Position numbers and translations under genes: made by a program. Shown here piece after piece: positions 1 through 5,370 of a DNA stretch of 7,041 nucleotides (position 1 is its first letter; every line of letters starts with the position of its first letter). Below the pieces are notes generated by a model, which worked only from the letters and a program-made list of their open reading frames with translations, had not been told where the DNA came from and did not search any database. The stretch spans positions 1-7,041 of the forward strand of contig JAGAWH010000016.1 of the NCBI GenBank assembly GCA_017941505.1, in the 5' to 3' direction. The DNA is from Faecalicoccus sp. Lineage in GTDB: Bacteria; Bacillota_I; Bacilli_A; Erysipelotrichales; Erysipelotrichaceae.

Positions 1-24
1 AATACCTATTATTGCATAGATTAA

Positions 25-39
25 TAAGTATTATACTTA
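25..39. repeat. Small AT-rich inverted repeat near the left edge
   Basis: TAAGTAT and ATACTTA flank a single central T, giving a perfect 15-bp inverted repeat. It lies in the first 100 bases, where I find no supportable gene. It could be an operator or part of a promoter for something left of the window, but sequence this AT-rich makes such palindromes by chance fairly often, so I attach no function to it. Confidence 0.3.
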
Positions 40-101
40 ACTACATTTTTGCCCTTGAGCTTTTCCAATCCGTATTTGGGCTCACATAATCCGCTCCCAA
101 T

Positions 102-131
102 AAAAAACGCCAACCTTTTTTTAGGTTGACG
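102..131 (-). terminator. Rho-independent terminator of the esterase-deacetylase pair
   Basis: Read on the minus strand, an 8-bp stem (CGTCAACC with GGTTGGCG, one G-T pair; plus-strand 124-131 and 108-115) encloses an A-rich 8-base loop. A run of six T (102-107) follows immediately. It starts 15 bases after the deacetylase stop codon, the expected place for the end of that transcript. Confidence 0.85.
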
Positions 132-145
132 CCATTGGCTGCCTT

Positions 146-901
146 TTAAGCAGCTTTGTGTCTTTGAATTGCCTCTCCGGTGGAGCAGCAGATGATATTT
201 TTACAGGAAGAAACTTTCTGGCAGATGGCTTCAAATTTCTGCCAGTTACTTTCATTGGTTCCAAAGTCAAATTCATATCCATGCGCAAACATCAAAAAGA
301 ATAAATCTTCATCCGATTCAGCCTTAATAAAATCATCAATCAGCTTCAAGGCATTTTTCTTAATATGCCAGCATGTCATCGGCATATGATATGGATCTTC
401 CGGAAACTTAAAGGATGGATTGGATTTAATCGTACGGGCATATTGAATACCTGCTTTTTTTAAGATCGATGTACATTTTTCATCCGACATGCCGTATGGA
501 TACGCAAAGCCAATGATTTCCTGATTGAACTTTTCCGATAGATTTTTTACATCCTCTATGATTTGTCTTTCTTTTTCCTTCTCATCGCATCTTTTTACAT
601 TTTTGTGTTCTAAGGTATGTGATGCGATTTCAAAACCTTCATAAACAGAAATGACTTCATCTTCCGGGATGCGGAAGTGTTCTACATATGGAAGAAGGTG
701 TCTTCCCTTTACATTAAATTTATCGGCAGGAACTTCCGTTATTCCTAAATTGCCGATTCTTCCTTCATAGGTCTTATCCCCATATAACCCGGAATTCAGA
801 TTAAAAGTGGCTCCCATATTGTATTTCTTTAATATTTCGATGATTCGCTTATCCTGTTCTAAGCCATCATCAAAATTCCATGTAAAATATTTTTTACCCA
901 T
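146..901 (-). CDS. Polysaccharide-deacetylase-family protein (NodB fold, CE4-like), cytoplasmic
   Basis: Probable metal-dependent carbohydrate deacetylase of the NodB/CE4 fold, 251 aa. Seen in the sequence: NFDDG at residues 9-13 (motif 1, D11/D12), SHTLEH at 94-99 (motif 2, metal-binding H95/H99), AYPYG at 133-137 (motif 3), and a late FAHG with H207 (motif 5). An extra stretch of about 80 residues separates motifs 1 and 2. There is no signal peptide or membrane segment, unlike the secreted peptidoglycan and chitin deacetylases of this family, so the substrate is probably a soluble intracellular sugar or oligosaccharide. I chose the ATG at 901 because AAAGGAGA ends six bases before it; an in-frame ATG at 925 lacks such a site. 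The gene overlaps the upstream esterase gene by 8 bp (ATGGGTAA), which suggests translational coupling. The fold is secure; the substrate is unknown. Confidence 0.88.
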   Translation of the reverse strand: MGKKYFTWNFDDGLEQDKRIIEILKKYNMGATFNLNSGLYGDKTYEGRIGNLGITEVPADKFNVKGRHLLPYVEHFRIPEDEVISVYEGFEIASHTLEHKNVKRCDEKEKERQIIEDVKNLSEKFNQEIIGFAYPYGMSDEKCTSILKKAGIQYARTIKSNPSFKFPEDPYHMPMTCWHIKKNALKLIDDFIKAESDEDLFFLMFAHGYEFDFGTNESNWQKFEAICQKVSSCKNIICCSTGEAIQRHKAA

Positions 902-1790
902 TCCGTTCTCCTTTGTATAATTCATCCATTAAATGATAGACTTCCTTACTTTCGGGATAATCCGGACACATGACTGAAAAGACATGAACCAGTTTATTCT
1001 CTGTACCTTTATCATAATCTTTTATACTGTGTTTAAATCCCTTTTCTTCTAATAACTGACAGAATTTTAAGGAATCCCTGCGGATCATATCCTCTTGGCT
1101 GGTTATTTGAAGAATTGGCGGTAAGCTTGTTTCATTTAATAATAAAGAAGGATCTAAGATATAAGGCAAGTATTCTTTTCCTTTATCTTCTTGATTCCAT
1201 ACCACATTGGAGATGGCAGACATAATATCCTTTCTCTGGGTATCCAGCATGATGGATATCATGGTTGAAGCTTTAAAATGCAGATGGTTTCCTTCGATTT
1301 TGAATTTTTCACATAAGGAAGGACTGTTTGTAAGGGCAAGACCAAACAAGGATAATAAAGCTCCTGCCGAATCACCGGAGATATAGAGATTGTTTAAATT
1401 TAAACCCAGTTTTTCTGCGTTTTTTTCCAAGAACGCAAAGGCATGCATAATATCATCAATTTGATGCCAAAGTGTTGTCTCAGGAATTCTTCGATACGAT
1501 AAGCTGACAACGGTATATCCCATTTTGGCGATTTCATAATTGAAGTGCGCATTGACCTCTTTATACGAGGCAAACAGACCGCCTCCGTGAATATTGATCA
1601 TAACAGGATCTAAAGGACTTCCGTCCTTTCTGCGGTAAATATCGAATAAATGACCGATTTCACCATCATCGATATAAGGGATATCCTTGATGATTTCCAA
1701 CATTGAAATATCGGGATGCTGCTTGGCAATGCGTTTGGCATCTCCGGATTCAAAGACATATCTCCATACACGGGTCATCAATTTTGACAT
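894..1790 (-). CDS. Alpha/beta hydrolase, hormone-sensitive-lipase-type esterase
   Basis: Probable carboxylesterase or deacetylase of the bacterial HSL (family IV) group, 298 aa, cytoplasmic. Seen: the oxyanion motif HGGG at residues 68-71, the nucleophile elbow GDSAG at 139-143 (Ser141), a probable catalytic Asp234 in the SQED segment, and a probable His269 in the VHVF segment. These make a complete triad in the usual order and spacing. The start at 1790 is preceded by AGAGGTG at good distance. A longer reading to an ATG at 1838 has no ribosome site and would run into the divergent promoter region. It is the first gene of a minus-strand pair whose stop lies inside the start of the deacetylase gene. 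That pairing suggests removal of ester-linked acetyl or similar small acyl groups from a sugar compound, which is inference. Related proteins are often annotated only as alpha/beta hydrolase. Confidence 0.9.
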   Translation of the reverse strand: MSKLMTRVWRYVFESGDAKRIAKQHPDISMLEIIKDIPYIDDGEIGHLFDIYRRKDGSPLDPVMINIHGGGLFASYKEVNAHFNYEIAKMGYTVVSLSYRRIPETTLWHQIDDIMHAFAFLEKNAEKLGLNLNNLYISGDSAGALLSLFGLALTNSPSLCEKFKIEGNHLHFKASTMISIMLDTQRKDIMSAISNVVWNQEDKGKEYLPYILDPSLLLNETSLPPILQITSQEDMIRRDSLKFCQLLEEKGFKHSIKDYDKGTENKLVHVFSVMCPDYPESKEVYHLMDELYKGERNG

Positions 1791-1893
1791 GGCACACCTC
1801 TTCTTTCTAAAAAAAGTATAGGAAATTAAAACATCCAATTATATAATTAATTTGCGATAATTATTGTTTATTTGTTTAGAAAGGAAATTTCTT
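1791..1893. promoter_or_regulatory. Divergent promoter region between esterase and AraC genes
   Basis: This 103-bp gap must hold the start signals for both the minus-strand esterase pair and the plus-strand regulator. A perfect 12-bp palindrome, AATTATATAATT (1837-1848), places TATAAT on both strands. A second plus-strand candidate is TGCGATAAT (TG at 1853-1854, GATAAT at 1856-1861), which resembles an extended -10. A minus-strand TATACT lies at 1820-1815. None has a convincing -35 box at 17 bp, which is typical where an activator is needed. Ribosome sites are AAAGGA (about 1880-1885) for the regulator and AGAGGTG for the esterase. Exact start points cannot be fixed from sequence alone. Confidence 0.55.
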
Positions 1894-2613
1894 ATGGAAA
1901 AGCCAATCGAGAGACAGATACGGGATTCCGAAGCCGATACCATCAATACCACCTATTGGCGGGTAGAGCCTTTTTTCCGCATGATCAAACAGGGTAAGAC
2001 CAAAGAATTAATGAACTCATTAGATCTGAATGTCTTTGATGTAGATTTTCACGAACGGATCGGAAAGGATAAGAAAAAAGAAATAGAATATATGACTGTA
2101 TCTGTCATCAATACCTTTATGATTGCAGCCATACAGGGTGGTGTATATCCACCCGATGCCAACCGTATTGCCGATGTGGCTTTGACTCGATTAGTTTCAC
2201 TGAAAAAACTAGTTGAGATTCCCGATATCATCAAAGAAGCCGGTTATGATTTCTGTAAAGCAGTGGAAAAAGCCACCAAAGAAAAAATTGATAACCGGCA
2301 CGTAGAAAATGCCATCCATTATATCCGTGATCATTTAACGCAGAAATTCACAGTGGGTGATATTGCCGAAAGCACAGGAATCAGCTCTTATTATCTATGT
2401 CATGTTTTCAAAAAAGAAACCGGTAAAACAATTACAGAATATATTCGAGACAAGCGCATTGAAGCAGCTTCCGAATTATTATTAAATTCCAATCATTCGA
2501 TTGCCTATATTGCCACCTTGTTTCAATTCTGTGATCAAAGCTATTTTGTCTCCGTCTTTAAAAAGAAAATGGGACAGACACCCGGTGCCTACCGAAACAC
2601 AAAAGAGCATTGA
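1894..2613 (+). CDS. AraC/XylS-family transcriptional regulator
   Basis: DNA-binding regulator of 239 aa. The C-terminal hundred residues form the AraC double helix-turn-helix: the first HTH is at about 153-174 (DIAESTGISSYYLCHVFKKE) and the second at about 200-224 (IAYIATLFQFCDQSYFVSVF), ending in the usual TPGAYR. The N-terminal 130 residues are predicted largely helical, not the cupin arm of AraC itself, so the inducer cannot be read from homology. The start is the ATG at 1894, with AAAGGA eight bases upstream; an in-frame TTG at 1864 has no ribosome site. The gene diverges from the esterase-deacetylase pair and converges on the glucuronidase pair, so it is the obvious candidate activator for both. 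That assignment rests on position only. The stop codon lies within the left arm of the shared terminator hairpin. Confidence 0.92.
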   Translation: MEKPIERQIRDSEADTINTTYWRVEPFFRMIKQGKTKELMNSLDLNVFDVDFHERIGKDKKKEIEYMTVSVINTFMIAAIQGGVYPPDANRIADVALTRLVSLKKLVEIPDIIKEAGYDFCKAVEKATKEKIDNRHVENAIHYIRDHLTQKFTVGDIAESTGISSYYLCHVFKKETGKTITEYIRDKRIEAASELLLNSNHSIAYIATLFQFCDQSYFVSVFKKKMGQTPGAYRNTKEH

Positions 2614-2628
2614 TTTAGTCAATGCTCT
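2604..2628. terminator. Bidirectional terminator shared by convergent genes
   Basis: A perfect 10-bp stem (AGAGCATTGA at 2604-2613, TCAATGCTCT at 2619-2628) closes a 5-base loop. On the plus strand it is followed by GTTTCTTT, and on the minus strand by TTTTGTGTTT, so it can end transcription from both sides. The regulator's TGA (2611-2613) is the last three bases of the left arm. The opposing esterase's TAA (2615-2617 on the complement) is in the loop. Both genes therefore encode their final residues within the hairpin. Confidence 0.88.
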
Positions 2629-3361
2629 GTTTCTTTAAAAAATCATAGATTGTGTTACATACAATATCCAAATGACTGTTGTAACAATGATCATCCTGCG
2701 GGATGATTTCAAATTGACAGTTCGCATATTGTTTGGAAGCCTTCATAGAATAAGAAATCGGAACGGCTTCATCCTTATCCCCATGTACGATCAATACCGG
2801 TTTAGTATAGCGCTCAATGGCAGGCTCTACATAGATCATCTGGGCCACACGCAAATAGTTAGCACCCAATTGAAGATCCTTGGTACCGATATAGTCTGGA
2901 ATGTGGATTGGATCAAAAGGTACTCCTAACATGATTCCCTGTCTTGCTCCTTCCGGAATCACAAGTGCAGGTGACATCGGAATAATAGCCTTATAGTCAT
3001 CCGGGCGCATACCGGCTGCCAGCATCGTCAAAAGTCCTCCCTGGGAGTGTCCGCAAAGATATAAATTTTTCACAAACGGAAGTTCTTTGGCATAATCTGT
3101 TACAGTCATGATATTGGAGATCCATTTAAATAAAGTATGATTTTTAAATTCACCCCCGCTTTGTCCATGACCATACATCTCTGTCCGAAGCACGGCCATA
3201 CCTGCCTTATTGATGGCTTTTTGGACACCGATAATATGTTCTTCCTCCATATGTCCAGTAAATCCATGCACTAAGATAACTAAAGAATCGGTATCATTGT
3301 CCGGCATATCGAGCTTGGCATGAAGCTGTATGCCATCATCTTCTATATAAAATTCTTTCAT
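2615..3361 (-). CDS. Feruloyl/cinnamoyl-esterase-like alpha/beta hydrolase
   Basis: Serine esterase of 248 aa, probably releasing hydroxycinnamic acids (ferulic, caffeic, p-coumaric) from esters. Seen: HGFTG at residues 32-36 (oxyanion region), MYGHGQS at 62-68, GHSQGG at 104-109 with nucleophile Ser106, Asp197 in HGDKDEAVP, and His225 in DDHCYN. From memory, layout and numbering match the gut cinnamoyl esterases LJ0536 (Lactobacillus johnsonii) and Est1E (Butyrivibrio proteoclasticus), including the FDP...IPD insert and the NYLRVAQ segment. No signal peptide is present, so it acts on imported molecules. The start at 3361 has GGGAG five bases upstream and shares ATGA with the glucuronidase stop; an ATG at 3373 has a poor site and would extend the overlap. 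A generic monoacylglycerol-lipase-like role is the alternative. Confidence 0.88.
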   Translation of the reverse strand: MKEFYIEDDGIQLHAKLDMPDNDTDSLVILVHGFTGHMEEEHIIGVQKAINKAGMAVLRTEMYGHGQSGGEFKNHTLFKWISNIMTVTDYAKELPFVKNLYLCGHSQGGLLTMLAAGMRPDDYKAIIPMSPALVIPEGARQGIMLGVPFDPIHIPDYIGTKDLQLGANYLRVAQMIYVEPAIERYTKPVLIVHGDKDEAVPISYSMKASKQYANCQFEIIPQDDHCYNSHLDIVCNTIYDFLKKQSID

Positions 3362-5151
3362 TTTGTCTCCCATCTTTTTCTAAGTAAGTAAGCTGCATCC
3401 TTAGGCTGTCTGTTTCTTGTAAAGACACCTTTTTTATTGCCGTTTACGCGCATGGTTCCTTCACTTGTCTGGAAATCCGCAAAGTTCCATGTAAGCTCAC
3501 CCTGCACAAAGTCAAAGGAATCAATGACGCTGAAGGTCATTTCATAATAGGCGTTCTGGTATTCCTGTGTCCACATAACTCCCGGTAATTTATGTTCAAA
3601 TACGCTGGTATCTGCTCCAAATTCGGTAAAGATCAAAGGCTTATCCTCACATACTTTTTTCCAGTCTTCCATCTCTTTACGGAAGATGAATTCTGCTTCT
3701 GAGATTTCATTTCCTCCACCTACATACCATCCGTAATATCGGTTCAAGCTGATAAAGTCGCATAGCTGATAACATAAACAGCGGTTTGGTGTACTGTTGA
3801 AGACAAGAGCACCGGTTAGTGGACGCTTCTGCATGTCAATTTCTCTGGCATATTCAAATAATGGGGCAAAATAATGATAGGCTGCCTCATATGTAGTTTC
3901 CGGCTCATTGAATAAAGAGAACGCAATCACAGAAGGATGATTTTTATCTCTCTGGATCATTTCCTTAATCATCTGTTTATGATGGCTCTGTAACTTTGAG
4001 ATTGTATCGGATTCAAAGAAATGCGTATTAGCACCTCCTGCTCCGGCCGCAAAGTTAACAAGGGAGCGCATCATTCCTACTGCCGGTACCTCATCGATGA
4101 TTAAGAAACCTTCTTCATCTGCCATTTGATACCAGCCTTCGTCATATGGATAATGACTGGTCCTGAAACAGTTCGCATGGCTCCATTTCATCAATTCAAA
4201 ATCACGTTTGGCAAGACTGTAGTTAAAGGTGCGTCCGATTACTTCAAAGTCTTCGTGTTTGCCATAACCTTTTAAATAGATTGGTTTATTATTTAGAAGG
4301 ATTTGATTGCCTTTGACTTCAATGGTTCGAATACCGATCTTGGAAGGGTATTTATCCACGATGGTATCACCATCTTTGATCAATAAAATCAAGGAATATA
4401 AATATCCATCACCAATGGACCAAAGATGTGGCTTATCCACGATCAGTGTTCCATCTTTTCCCTTTTGCGATGCCACCTTCTGTCCTTCCTGGTCAAAAAG
4501 TTCTGCATAAATTTCGTGTTCTCCGTTTGTTTCAACATAATAATGAATCTTGGCATGATCATCCATTAATTCAATATCAGTATCATAATCAAGAATTGCC
4601 TCTTTTGGCTGCGTAAAAATCACAACACTTCGCTGCAGTCCGGAATAGTTAAAGAAATCAAAATACGGCTGGGCAATTTTATTGCCGTTATGAAGCACCT
4701 TTACTGTGCCACATGGCATAGATGCCTCATTTAATTCATTATTGACCTTTACAACCAGCTTATTTTTAGCGTTTATTTTTACATCATCAGTAATCTTAAA
4801 TACCGCCGGTGTATATCCACCTTCATGAGATCCGACATGTTTTCCATTGATAAAAACATCACCTCTATGAGATATAGAGCCAAAGCGCAAATAGATATCT
4901 CGATTGCCCATATCTTCCATATACCAGCTTGTCTCATACCAGAAATCACCGCAATAATCCCGCTTTTGGACCTCTGTATAAAGGTCGGCAAAAGAGCCCG
5001 GTACCGGCATCTTTTCAGCCGACACAAAGCCTTCATTCCATCCTTTTTCTAATCCTTCATCGGATGGATCAAAGGAAAATTTCCATAATCCATCTAAAGA
5101 GAAAAAATTCCGTGTTTCATTACGGGATGGATATAATAATGTTTCGTTCAT
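3358..5151 (-). CDS. uidA: Beta-glucuronidase, glycoside hydrolase family 2
   Basis: Retaining hydrolase that frees glucuronic acid from glucuronides; 597 aa, close to the 603 aa of the E. coli enzyme. Domains: jelly-roll sugar-binding domain (about 10-180), immunoglobulin-like domain (about 180-275), catalytic TIM barrel (about 275-597). Seen: acid/base Glu416 in the FNEPE segment, nucleophile Glu510 in TEFGAD, and the NxK pair N572/K574 in GNKKG, which in this subfamily contacts the glucuronate carboxylate and separates glucuronidases from GH2 galactosidases. The active-site loop after residue 360 has the same length as in E. coli (my hand alignment), suggesting a Loop-1 enzyme that can take small drug- or bile-type glucuronides. 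No signal peptide. The start at 5151 has GGAG seven bases upstream; the ATG at 5157 lies one base from it. First gene of a pair with the esterase, overlapping by ATGA. Confidence 0.95.
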   Translation of the reverse strand: MNETLLYPSRNETRNFFSLDGLWKFSFDPSDEGLEKGWNEGFVSAEKMPVPGSFADLYTEVQKRDYCGDFWYETSWYMEDMGNRDIYLRFGSISHRGDVFINGKHVGSHEGGYTPAVFKITDDVKINAKNKLVVKVNNELNEASMPCGTVKVLHNGNKIAQPYFDFFNYSGLQRSVVIFTQPKEAILDYDTDIELMDDHAKIHYYVETNGEHEIYAELFDQEGQKVASQKGKDGTLIVDKPHLWSIGDGYLYSLILLIKDGDTIVDKYPSKIGIRTIEVKGNQILLNNKPIYLKGYGKHEDFEVIGRTFNYSLAKRDFELMKWSHANCFRTSHYPYDEGWYQMADEEGFLIIDEVPAVGMMRSLVNFAAGAGGANTHFFESDTISKLQSHHKQMIKEMIQRDKNHPSVIAFSLFNEPETTYEAAYHYFAPLFEYAREIDMQKRPLTGALVFNSTPNRCLCYQLCDFISLNRYYGWYVGGGNEISEAEFIFRKEMEDWKKVCEDKPLIFTEFGADTSVFEHKLPGVMWTQEYQNAYYEMTFSVIDSFDFVQGELTWNFADFQTSEGTMRVNGNKKGVFTRNRQPKDAAYLLRKRWETK

Positions 5152-5173
5152 ATTCATTCTCCCGATAAAATAA

Positions 5174-5187
5174 AAGACTGAAGTCTT
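5174..5187. promoter_or_regulatory. Operator-like inverted repeat in the glucuronidase leader
   Basis: AAGACT and AGTCTT flank a 2-base centre. The repeat lies between a possible minus-strand -10 element (TATAAG, complement of 5196-5201) and the GGGAG ribosome site of the glucuronidase gene. If that -10 is real, the repeat covers about +2 to +15 of the transcript, a common place for a repressor site. It could instead form a weak RNA stem. No -35 box of quality lies 17 bp upstream of TATAAG. Confidence 0.4.
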
Positions 5188-5226
5188 ACTTTATTCTTAT
5201 ATTAACATTTTTTTCTTTAGTTTACT

Positions 5227-5240
5227 TTATCGATTGATAA
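5227..5240. promoter_or_regulatory. TTATC-N4-GATAA inverted repeat upstream of glucuronidase
   Basis: Two 5-bp arms, TTATC and GATAA, are separated by GATT, about 75 bases upstream of the glucuronidase start. This is a sensible distance for an activator-binding site such as one for the neighbouring AraC protein. The arms are short and AT-rich, so this is a weak candidate. Confidence 0.3.
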
Positions 5241-5284
5241 TGTTCCTATAGATCGACTCAATCAAGGCGCGATAATCAACGTTT

Positions 5285-5319
5285 TTACCATAAGTGGTTT
5301 AAAAAAGGACTTATGGTAA
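5285..5319. repeat. Perfect 11-bp inverted repeat left of the ATPase gene
   Basis: TTACCATAAGT (5285-5295) and ACTTATGGTAA (5309-5319) are exact reverse complements separated by 13 bases. It is not a terminator for the minus-strand ATPase, because an A-run follows the stem on that strand and a better terminator lies closer to the gene. The right arm is the start of a 17-bp sequence repeated on the other side of the ATPase gene. It may be a protein-binding site, a recombination site or an element end. Confidence 0.7.
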
Positions 5320-5325
5320 TTTTAT
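5309..5325 (+). repeat. Left copy of 17-bp direct repeat flanking the ATPase gene
   Basis: ACTTATGGTAATTTTAT is identical, base for base and in the same orientation, to 6852-6868. This copy lies 45 bases beyond the ATPase stop codon, outside its terminator, and includes the right arm of the 11-bp inverted repeat. The flanking bases on either side differ between the two copies. Confidence 0.85.
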
Positions 5326-5336
5326 GCTCTATTTAA

Positions 5337-5359
5337 AACAGCCGGGGTTACCGGCTGTT
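5337..5359 (-). terminator. Rho-independent terminator of the ATPase gene
   Basis: A perfect 9-bp, GC-rich stem (AACAGCCGG at 5337-5345, CCGGCTGTT at 5351-5359) closes a 5-base loop. On the minus strand it is followed by TTTTAAAT. It begins 11 bases after the ATPase stop codon. It separates the ATPase transcript from the glucuronidase pair downstream, so the two are not one operon. Confidence 0.85.
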
Positions 5360-5370
5360 ACTATGCCCTT

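Noticed and set aside
21..115. A minus-strand open frame without a start, running from about 115 to a TAA at 21-23, with a plausible protein-like composition
   Set aside because: It passes through the 3' arm and T-tract of the terminator at 102-131, has no ATG or ribosome site, and is about 30 codons, a length AT-rich DNA can leave open by chance. I do not recognise the peptide. A search for it downstream of other genes would settle whether it is a gene remnant.
180..389. Plus-strand open frame of 69 codons
   Set aside because: It lies antisense inside the deacetylase gene and has no ribosome site or recognisable domain.
1791..1838. N-terminal extension of the HSL-type esterase to an ATG at 1838
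   Set aside because: It has no ribosome site, falls in the divergent promoter region, and the internal ATG at 1790 has a good AGAGGTG site. The extra 16 residues do not resemble a signal peptide.
4779..5168. Several overlapping open frames of 75-85 codons on both strands within the glucuronidase 5' region
   Set aside because: All are out-of-frame readings of a clearly conserved GH2 domain and none shows domain content of its own.
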